A stretch of DNA of 58,557 nucleotides from Candidatus Solibacter usitatus (GTDB taxonomy: Bacteria > Acidobacteriota > Terriglobia > Bryobacterales > Bryobacteraceae). The notes under the pieces are model-generated. The model worked only from the letters and a program-made list of their open reading frames with translations, had not been told where the DNA came from and ran no database searches. The stretch is from NCBI GenBank assembly GCA_016191645.1, contig JACPVQ010000009.1:1-58557 (forward strand), given 5' to 3'. A program made the translations under genes and the position numbers. Shown piece by piece: positions 52,775 through 58,557 of the stretch. Within the stretch, counting starts at the first letter, position 1. Each line of letters starts with the position of its first letter.

Positions 52775-54184
52775 TTACTTGAAGTTGCTGTACGGTCCGG
52801 GTTTCAAACCTAACGGCCCCGTCAATCCCGCTTTCACCGAATACTCACCGGCATCAATCACGCGCCGCGCATGCGATGCCGGAAGGCCAGCCGCCATCTT
52901 CACAATCTTTCCTCCTGCCACACCGATATCGACACGCGTTCCGGCCGATACCATTCCGTTGCGAATGAGCAGATCGTAAATCTCGCCCTTCGCGGAAACC
53001 GCCGGTCTGCCGCCATCGAATGCCACAAGTCCGTTGCGAATGGTGGTCATGGCTTCCACCTTCCGCGTGCCCATCATCTTCGCGCCCCACGCGTCTTTGA
53101 ACGCAAAGACACCGTCGCGCACGGCGAGTAAAGCGATGTCGGCCGTCTTCCCTTCTCCCAGCGTCCCCAACTCCGGCAAGCGCCGGATAGCCTTCGCGGG
53201 ATTCATGGTGGAACGGCGCACAGCTTCCGGCAGGCTCATTCCCAGCAGCATCATCTTTGACATGCAGTTCGGCATATCGCTTTGCTGAATCATGATGCTG
53301 CCCGAATGCAGGTCGGTGCTGATGGTGTCGGGATAAAACCCCTGTCGCGTAGCCGGCACAGCAACGGTCCATAGGAAACTGCCGCCGCCGTGACCCATAT
53401 CAAACAGCACGCCGCGGCGTCGCGCTTCCACCGCGTACGGCTGCACCTTGCCGTCGAACCGCGATACGATCTCCACCTGCCGGTCGTTATACATGTGCGT
53501 GTGCATATCGCCGGGCCGCATGACATCGAGCAGTTTCTCACGCGACGTGCGCCCGGCGTTCGTGAAGATCTTGTCGTCCACAAGAAGGGGCACGTCCGCC
53601 AGATTACCCGCCTCCACTCCGCGCTTCAGAGCGTCCCAGCCGGGCTTTGCGAAGTGCGCCACTTTGATCCCGACAAGCACATCGCGATTCTGCTTGATGG
53701 TATCCGCCGTTTTCTGCGGCAGCATGTCGGCGACGTTGTCCTCCGATGCCGAGCCTGTCATTCCATTTCCGGCGATGTTGATCAGAGCCAAAACGCGCGT
53801 TTTGGATTTCTCCACCACGCTCTTGCGGAAGCGGTCGAACGTGCGATAGCCCGGCCCGCCCGCATCGACCACCGTGGTCGTGCCCGTGACCAGCGCCGTG
53901 TCGTCCGGATCGATGGACCCGCTGTAGCCAAAGGAATGAAAGTGGAGATCGATCAAACCCGGCGTGACATAAAGCCCGCTTGCGCTGAGGACTTTCTTCG
54001 CTTCGCTCGCGGGTATTGACGCCGTCACGCGCGCGATGACGCCGCCGCGCACTGCAACGTCGCGCACGGCGTCGATGTTGTTTGCCGGGTCGATGACGTG
54101 GCCGCCCTGAATCAGAAGATCGTAGGTTTGAGCGAACAGGGTCGCCGCGGTTAGCGAGGCTAGAAGAAGGAAGCGCAGTGTCAT
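52775..54184 (-). CDS. Secreted amidohydrolase/deacetylase-type metalloenzyme with a duplicated C-terminal segment
   Basis: A 469-residue protein with a signal peptide (MTLRFLLLASLTAATLFAQ). Motifs of the amidohydrolase superfamily: the HxH of IDLHFHSFG, the likely carbamylated lysine in VGIKVAHF, His in DMHTHMYN and MGHGGGSF, and the catalytic Asp in STDLHSG. After the normal end of the fold, a tail (about 405-469) reads YDLLIRNGMVSAGTRVDIGV then PASHARRVIDAGEY, repeating the N-terminal segment (YDLLIQGGHVIDPANNIDAV then PASEAKKVLSASGLYVTPGL). It starts 31 bases from the divergent TonB receptor. Confidence 0.88.
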   Translation of the reverse strand: MTLRFLLLASLTAATLFAQTYDLLIQGGHVIDPANNIDAVRDVAVRGGVIARVTASIPASEAKKVLSASGLYVTPGLIDLHFHSFGYSGSIDPDDTALVTGTTTVVDAGGPGYRTFDRFRKSVVEKSKTRVLALINIAGNGMTGSASEDNVADMLPQKTADTIKQNRDVLVGIKVAHFAKPGWDALKRGVEAGNLADVPLLVDDKIFTNAGRTSREKLLDVMRPGDMHTHMYNDRQVEIVSRFDGKVQPYAVEARRRGVLFDMGHGGGSFLWTVAVPATRQGFYPDTISTDLHSGSIMIQQSDMPNCMSKMMLLGMSLPEAVRRSTMNPAKAIRRLPELGTLGEGKTADIALLAVRDGVFAFKDAWGAKMMGTRKVEAMTTIRNGLVAFDGGRPAVSAKGEIYDLLIRNGMVSAGTRVDIGVAGGKIVKMAAGLPASHARRVIDAGEYSVKAGLTGPLGLKPGPYSNFK

Positions 54185-54215
54185 GCTCACAGGATATCCT
54201 GAGGAGTCTTGCACG

Positions 54216-56330
54216 ATGGGAATGCTCCTTCTCCTCCTTTGCCTTTCCCAGGAACCGCGCGCCACCGTGCGGATTGAGATCGGCAGCGCGGAAGGGCCGG
54301 TGGAAGGCGCGATGGTCGTCATCAATGGAACGCCGATGCAGACCGGCCGCGACGGCGTTGCCGAGGTCTCCATCCCTCCGGGAAAGCTCATGGTTAGCGT
54401 GCGCAAGGATGGTTTCTTTCCCGCAACCGCATCGTACAACGTGGAGGAAGCGCGCTTGTGGAAGTTTTCCATGGAACTTCACCCGGCAACCAAAGTGGAA
54501 GAGGAGATCACCGTATACGCGACCCGAAGCGGGCAGCGCCTGCAGGACTCGGCACTGCGCGTAGAGGTGCTCACGGAAGAGGAGATTGCAGAGAAGACTT
54601 TGATGACCCCTGGGGATATCGTGATGCTGCTGAACGAAACGGGAGGTCTTCGCGCGCAAACCACTTCGCCTTCGCTCGGCGCGGCGAGCGTTCGCATCCA
54701 GGGCATGCGCGGACGCTACACGCACTTTCTGCGCGACGGCCTGCCGTTGTCCGGCCAGCAAGGCAGCGGATTCGGCTTGTTGCAGATTCCTCCCATGGAT
54801 CTTGGGCAGGTGGAAGTAATCAAGGGCGTTTCATCCGCACTTTACGGCGCGGGCGCAATGGGCGGCGTCGTGAACCTGATATCGAGGCGTCCACAACAGG
54901 AGCCGGTTTACGACTTCCTCATCAACCGTTCCACGCTGGGCGCAACCGATGGCCTGCTCTTTGCAGCGGGCCGTTTCTCCAAACGATGGAGCGCCTCGCT
55001 GCTGGGCGGCGGACATACGCAGGAACTTCGCGACGTCGACAAAGACGGTTGGGCCGACTTGCCCTCGTACGAACGCGCAGTAGCGCGGCCGCGTTTGCAT
55101 TGGGACGGAGGGGAAGGGCGCAACGGTTTACTCACCGCGGGAGTCACCTACGAAAATCGCGCCGGCGGCACCATGCCGGGAGCGGTGCTGCCCGCGGCGG
55201 GAACCGCCTATCGGGAAACATTGGACACCAGACATTACGATGTGGGAGCCAGTTTTCAGTCTCTGCTGCATGGCCGCTATGTGATTACGGCCCGTGCGTC
55301 CGCCTCTTCGCAAACACACACACATGTCTTTGGGGAAGTGAGTGAGCGCGACCGCCATGAACTGGTTTTTGGCGAGGTGACTGCGCGTGGGTCCGCGGGC
55401 CGCAACACGTGGGTGGCTGGAATCGCAGCGGAGCGCGATAAGTACGTGCCGCGTGAGGTGAGCCGTTTCGCCTACCAATACACGACACCCGGCATCATTC
55501 TTCAGGACGACATCGCCATTGCTCCATGGCTATCGATAGCGGCCAGCGCTCGCGCAGACTTCCACACCCGCTATGGAACTTTCGTCAGCCCGCGATTTTC
55601 GGCGCTTCTGCGACGGATGGGATGGACCGCGCGACTCTCCGCGGGACAAGGTTTCTATGCGCCAACGCCGTTGACGGAAGAGACCGAAGCCGCGGGTCTG
55701 TCGCGGCTGGTGATTCCGAAACCGCTTCAACCGGAACGCGGACGCAGTGCTGCGGCGGACCTTACGCGTTTCATGGGGCCGCTGTCTGCAACCGTGACAG
55801 TTTTCAGGTCGAGCATTCGAAACCCGGTTTCCGTGGAACGCGGCACTCGCTACGAACTCGCCAATCTTCCGCGGCCCACGGACAATGCGGGCGTGGAGAT
55901 GTTGGCGACGCTGCGCAAAGCGCCCTTCGCCGCGACAGCCAGTTATACCTACGTACAGGCTCTTGAATCTGTTTCCGGCGTTCGCCGGGACGTGCCTCTT
56001 ACTCCACGGCACACTTTTGGAATCACCGGCATGTGGGAGAAGGAATTACACCGCATCGGCATCGAGTGCTACTACACGGGACGGCAAAGCCTTGAGCACA
56101 ACCCCTATCGCGGCGCATCGCAGCCATACGTGATTCTTGGTTTCCTGGGCGAACGCAAAGTACGGCGGCTGCGTTTGTTCATCAATGTCGAGAACATCAC
56201 CAACGTCCGCCAGACGCGTTGGGACTCTCTGTTGCGGCCCGCGCGAGCGGTGGATGGCCGCTGGAGTGTAGATGCATGGGCGCCGCTGGACGGCCGCGTG
56301 TTCAACGGCGGCGTCCGCCTGCGGTTCTAA
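54216..56330 (+). CDS. TonB-dependent receptor with carboxypeptidase-regulatory N-terminus
   Basis: A 704-residue outer-membrane receptor. After a short signal (MGMLLLLLCLSQEP) comes a carboxypeptidase-regulatory-like domain (about 15-95), then the plug domain (about 110-225; EEITVYATRSG as TonB-box-like region, IRIQGMRGRYTHFLRDG-type motif, ALYGAGAMGGVVNLISRR) and a 22-strand-type barrel ending in FNGGVRLRF. It is shorter than the Oar-like receptor at 32364-35591 and closer to the siderophore/vitamin receptors. ATG 54216 has GAGGAG upstream; an ATG at 54183 in the same frame would overlap the divergent gene's start. Confidence 0.9.
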   Translation: MGMLLLLLCLSQEPRATVRIEIGSAEGPVEGAMVVINGTPMQTGRDGVAEVSIPPGKLMVSVRKDGFFPATASYNVEEARLWKFSMELHPATKVEEEITVYATRSGQRLQDSALRVEVLTEEEIAEKTLMTPGDIVMLLNETGGLRAQTTSPSLGAASVRIQGMRGRYTHFLRDGLPLSGQQGSGFGLLQIPPMDLGQVEVIKGVSSALYGAGAMGGVVNLISRRPQQEPVYDFLINRSTLGATDGLLFAAGRFSKRWSASLLGGGHTQELRDVDKDGWADLPSYERAVARPRLHWDGGEGRNGLLTAGVTYENRAGGTMPGAVLPAAGTAYRETLDTRHYDVGASFQSLLHGRYVITARASASSQTHTHVFGEVSERDRHELVFGEVTARGSAGRNTWVAGIAAERDKYVPREVSRFAYQYTTPGIILQDDIAIAPWLSIAASARADFHTRYGTFVSPRFSALLRRMGWTARLSAGQGFYAPTPLTEETEAAGLSRLVIPKPLQPERGRSAAADLTRFMGPLSATVTVFRSSIRNPVSVERGTRYELANLPRPTDNAGVEMLATLRKAPFAATASYTYVQALESVSGVRRDVPLTPRHTFGITGMWEKELHRIGIECYYTGRQSLEHNPYRGASQPYVILGFLGERKVRRLRLFINVENITNVRQTRWDSLLRPARAVDGRWSVDAWAPLDGRVFNGGVRLRF

Positions 56331-56349
56331 CTCGGATACCATATGCTTC

Positions 56350-56763
56350 ATGGATCTCTCACGTCGCGAACTTCCCTTCCTTCTTCCCTTGCTGACCGGC
56401 GTCGCCGCGGCGGCGGATGTAGCCAAGCTCACTTCGAAAACATGGCGGCACGAAGAGTTGCCGGTGCGCGAGAACGGGCAAAACCGTTCCCGTGCGGTCT
56501 TCAATGGCGAATCGGCAAAGGGCTTCGGTTTGGAGATGCACGAGACGGAACTCGCGCCGGGATTGATGCCGCATGCGGCACACAGTCACGCTCATCATGA
56601 GATGGTGATATTGCGCGAAGGAACGTTGGAGGTGACCATCAGTGGCAAGTCCTCGCGCATTGGACCCGGCGGCATCGCCTATGTCGCTTCTAATGAGGAG
56701 CACGGCTGGCGCAATGTGGGAACGGACCGCGCGCGGTACTACGTCATCGCTCTCGGCCGCTAG
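56350..56763 (+). CDS. Secreted cupin-domain protein
   Basis: A 137-residue protein: an N-terminal signal with a twin Arg (MDLSRRELPFLLPLLTGVAAAA) and a single cupin barrel. The metal-binding pattern is PHAAHSHAHHEMVILREGTLEV, with several His and one Glu, and GGIAYVASNEEHGWRN as the second motif. It may bind a small ligand or metal; no reaction can be inferred. It starts 19 bases after the TonB receptor's stop. Confidence 0.82.
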   Translation: MDLSRRELPFLLPLLTGVAAAADVAKLTSKTWRHEELPVRENGQNRSRAVFNGESAKGFGLEMHETELAPGLMPHAAHSHAHHEMVILREGTLEVTISGKSSRIGPGGIAYVASNEEHGWRNVGTDRARYYVIALGR

Positions 56764-56811
56764 TTACACGTATGGTGTTCTATGTCCCTTGTTGACGAAT
56801 AAAGGAGAGCA

Positions 56812-57036
56812 TCAAGCGTATTCGTACAACGGAACAGAGGCATCCGGCTGGCGCACTTCGCCGAGGAGTCGTTCGATTGCCCGAACAGTTTCCGGTTTGA
56901 ACAACACATCCCCACAGATGGAGCACACATCCGCGGGTACATGATCGATGACAACGACCCTTCCCCGGTGGCGCACCGTGTGAATCACTCGCTTCGCTTC
57001 GTATTGCCCCAGGCATCCTTGTAATGAGCAGTTCAT
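56812..57036 (-). CDS. YgiT/MqsA-like zinc-finger antitoxin
   Basis: A 74-residue protein: a CxxxxC near the start (CSLQGC) and CSICG in the middle give a four-cysteine zinc-binding set, flanked by RHRGRVVVIDHVPADV and VRAIERLLGEV. MqsA/YgiT-type proteins neutralise toxins such as DUF4258 or MqsR members. ATG 57036 is chosen because it overlaps the DUF4258 stop by ATGA, which is typical of coupled toxin-antitoxin genes; an upstream ATG (57069) gives an 11-residue extension with no similarity. Confidence 0.82.
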   Translation of the reverse strand: MNCSLQGCLGQYEAKRVIHTVRHRGRVVVIDHVPADVCSICGDVLFKPETVRAIERLLGEVRQPDASVPLYEYA

Positions 57037-57359
57037 GTCTTGGATCTTCTTTCCTTTGGGGTCGCCCATTTAGGCGGTTTCGGTTCGTAGACAGTAATGA
57101 TAATGAGCAGGGGCTGGCCTGTAGTACACACAATGTGTAAGGGTCTACCCTCGCCGGTGATTCCAAGAAGTAGACAACAAGCCCCCCGGCGGTGCAGCGG
57201 GTAATCCTCCAGGACTTCGCCGGAATTCATCGCCTCGAGGACCGCGTCGAGCAGAATCTCCTCCTCCGCCATTTCCGATTGAGCATGAGCGGTCACTCTC
57301 AGCGAACCTGCGGCGGCTTGCTGACGAATCCGAATGAGATTCTCTCCAACGGCGCTCAC
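57033..57359 (-). CDS. DUF4258-family putative toxin
   Basis: A 108-residue protein with the DUF4258 pattern: VTAHAQSEMAEEEI (the His close to the N-terminus), VLEAMNSGEVLEDYP, GRPLHIVCTT and IITVYEPKPPKW. Such proteins are usually encoded next to YgiT-type zinc-finger antitoxins, as here. The start is a GTG at 57359. A truncated ribbon-helix-helix antitoxin remnant lies directly upstream. Confidence 0.85.
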   Translation of the reverse strand: MSAVGENLIRIRQQAAAGSLRVTAHAQSEMAEEEILLDAVLEAMNSGEVLEDYPLHRRGACCLLLGITGEGRPLHIVCTTGQPLLIIITVYEPKPPKWATPKERRSKT

Positions 57360-57368
57360 CTAATCAGT

Positions 57369-57470
57369 TTAGCGGTTCCCAACACGGCGCAACTCCGCAG
57401 CCAGAGCAGCTGGGATAGTAACGCTCTGCCTGACGGATCGTGTGGAAGCCGCTTTGCGTCGAGTTGCCAT
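57369..57470 (-). pseudogene. Truncated ribbon-helix-helix (CopG-type) antitoxin remnant
   Basis: A 33-codon frame reading MATRRKAASTRSVRQSVTIP then AALAAELRRVGNR and a stop. This is the N-terminal strand and first helix of a typical CopG/ribbon-helix-helix antitoxin (R-S-V-R-Q-S-V-T-I-P-A-x-L-A-x-E-L-R-R). The second helix and the C-terminal tail are missing. It ends 10 bases before the start of the DUF4258 gene. Confidence 0.55.
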
Positions 57471-57521
57471 GCCGGAATCATAACAACCTGCACCAGCGTG
57501 GTGCGGATAGCTCCACCGTGT

Positions 57522-58025
57522 CTAGTCGGGCGTCGTGCGCCGTTCCACTCTACTAACAAGACCGTTCCTGTGCGTGAACGCCACACTCTGAAAATCGTTC
57601 GCCTCGTAGATCAGCAATCCCGGCTGTTCCTGTGCGGGTTTTCCCAATCGACGGCGCACCGTGTCCAGACTCGCTCCGATGCCGAGGCCGAACTTCACTT
57701 TGAAGCGGTTGTCCAGAAGAGCCGTTCGCAAATGCAGTTCCATGCTTGAGCCATCGGCGGGCCTGGTGCGATACACCGCGAACTCCAGTCCCGGATAGAT
57801 CAACGTAATAATCTCATCCAGTTGTCCGGGCATGTGCAGGTTTTTGCGAGGAGCGGTTTTGCGTTCCAAAGGCTGGCCTAAGACTCCAACTATTTCCTCA
57901 GTCGTGCTGCCGAAATCCTTTTCAAAAGGCTGTTCCAAAAACTGCGAACGCTGCTCTTCGGTGAGTGTAGTTTGTGCGGGAAGGACAAGCGAGCTAAGCG
58001 AACACAACCAGGCGCGGCGTGTCAT
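57522..58025 (-). CDS. Secreted protein of unknown function
   Basis: A 167-residue protein with a short signal-like start (MTRRAWLCSLSSLVLPAQ). The remainder is mixed alpha/beta with IVGVLGQPLERK and VRRRLGKP, two segments that look like a duplicated small domain (a start helix, then G-x-P). Short lipid-facing or peptide-binding domains of this kind occur in many secreted proteins, but I do not recognise the family. It starts 5 bases past the stop of the cysteine dioxygenase-like gene, so they probably share a transcript. Confidence 0.7.
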   Translation of the reverse strand: MTRRAWLCSLSSLVLPAQTTLTEEQRSQFLEQPFEKDFGSTTEEIVGVLGQPLERKTAPRKNLHMPGQLDEIITLIYPGLEFAVYRTRPADGSSMELHLRTALLDNRFKVKFGLGIGASLDTVRRRLGKPAQEQPGLLIYEANDFQSVAFTHRNGLVSRVERRTTPD

Positions 58026-58030
58026 CTTAC

Positions 58031-58465
58031 TTACTCGTCGTAGTGCAATCCTCGCGATTGCCGTTGATACCAGTCACCTTCGAGAGGCAAGTAGATATTG
58101 CAGGTGGACATCTCGCCGCCGTAGATATGCAGCGTGATGGAAGTCTGGCCGGAAACGTTCGCAAGCACGTGGTGTTCAAACGGCGGGATGAGGCAGCCCG
58201 CCTGGCCGACGGTTGCATGCACGCAATCGCGCCGCGTGAAGCGGACACGCTCCGCCTCCTCCTCCTGCAACTCATATTGAATGACATCCATGCGGCCGAG
58301 CACGACGCCTTCCACGCACCAGATGCCGGCGTGATCATGCACTGGCGTCGATTGGCCCGCGCCCCACGTCATCACGACGGCGGTCACGCCGAGAGCGGGG
58401 TCCCGATAGAGCAGGCGGCGCGCATAAGACGAAGCTTTAGGACGCCCTCGCGCGCGTTCAACGAA
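58031..58465 (-). CDS. Cysteine dioxygenase type I-like protein, 5' end missing
   Basis: Cupin-fold residues typical of CDO: GAGQSTPVHDHAGIWCVEGVVLG provides the two iron-binding His, and CLIPPFEHHVLANVSGQTSI the third region, with ITLHIYGG near the end. It would oxidise cysteine or a related thiol to a sulfinic acid. The 5' part runs into an A-rich stretch that does not look genomic, so the true start is not in the window; the run of Phe and Leu read there is not a signal peptide. Confidence 0.8.
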   Translation of the reverse strand, partial: FVERARGRPKASSYARRLLYRDPALGVTAVVMTWGAGQSTPVHDHAGIWCVEGVVLGRMDVIQYELQEEEAERVRFTRRDCVHATVGQAGCLIPPFEHHVLANVSGQTSITLHIYGGEMSTCNIYLPLEGDWYQRQSRGLHYDE

Positions 58466-58557
58466 CAAAAAAAATTGTAAAAAAAAAGAAAAGAAACAAA
58501 ACAAAAAAGTTTAAAAAAAAGAAGAAGTGAGGAGTTAATATTTTCAGATTTTTGATT
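58466..58557. other. A-rich contig end, probably not chromosomal
   Basis: From about 58466 the sequence is mostly A with scattered G and C, ending in TTTTCAGATTTTTGATT. The change from high-GC coding sequence is abrupt and occurs in the middle of a gene. It looks like assembly or sequencing noise at a contig end. Confidence 0.6.

Noticed and set aside
58466..58504. Hydrophobic MFCFFSFFLQFFLF start of the cysteine dioxygenase-like frame as a signal peptide
   Set aside because: It is translated from A-rich end sequence on the other strand, which is probably not genomic; CDO enzymes are cytoplasmic.

Overview
The window looks like part of an Acidobacteriota chromosome of the Bryobacterales/Solibacter type. 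The grounds are family content, not a database match: a DUF1587/DUF1592/DUF1588-type c-type cytochrome-like protein next to a DUF1552 Tat protein, Oar-like TonB-dependent receptors with carboxypeptidase-regulatory N-termini, winged-helix/TolB/TPR regulators, many PAS hybrid histidine kinases, and high GC throughout. No rRNA, tRNA, CRISPR array, prophage or intact transposase gene was seen.

Layout. 1-8.8 kb is a signalling block: one intact hybrid histidine kinase, two tandem decaying kinase paralogues, then a divergent CHASE3 kinase with a NarL-type regulator and a lone receiver. 8.8-13.3 kb carries a glycosyltransferase, a VapBC-type toxin-antitoxin pair, a MerR regulator, an HpaB-like flavin monooxygenase and a PaaK-C-lobe-like protein. 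13.6-16.5 kb has a winged-helix/TPR regulator divergent from a TupA-like binding protein. 16.5-19.4 kb is a patchwork of remnants and toxin-antitoxin genes: a propeller-type fragment, an intact UPF0175-like antitoxin followed by a doubly broken PIN toxin, a frameshifted esterase joined to that toxin's truncated end, and an intact second VapBC pair. 19.5-25.2 kb has a secreted protein, a rhomboid protease and the DUF1592/DUF1552 pair. 25.4-38.1 kb has two more hybrid kinases on either side of an ABC-F protein, cysS, a Cys/Met PLP enzyme and a TonB receptor. 38.2-58.5 kb is mostly housekeeping and metabolic: FtsX permease, LarE, M20 peptidase with MFS transporter, kbl-tdh, a Gfo/Idh oxidoreductase, 3-methyladenine glycosylase, ThpR, PlsY, a PQQ-propeller protein, an amidohydrolase, a second TonB receptor, a cupin, a DUF4258/YgiT-like pair and a 5'-cut cysteine dioxygenase-like gene.

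The most distinctive feature is a family of six composite palindromic repeats (about 1, 11.1, 13.4, 25.2, 35.6 and 40.4 kb). They are strings of short hairpins whose two-base loop is CC or GG and whose stems differ from unit to unit while staying self-complementary. The fullest copy (13344-13610) is bounded by near-identical 12-base inverted ends, like a MITE. Four copies lie between convergent gene ends, and copies also lie just past the stop codons of all three intact PAS hybrid kinases. One copy forms the last codons and stop of the monooxygenase gene. The second theme is decay: two kinase paralogues, a PIN toxin, an esterase, an RHH antitoxin and propeller-type fragments are all visibly broken.

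The last ~90 bases are A-rich and unlike the rest, and probably a contig-end artefact.
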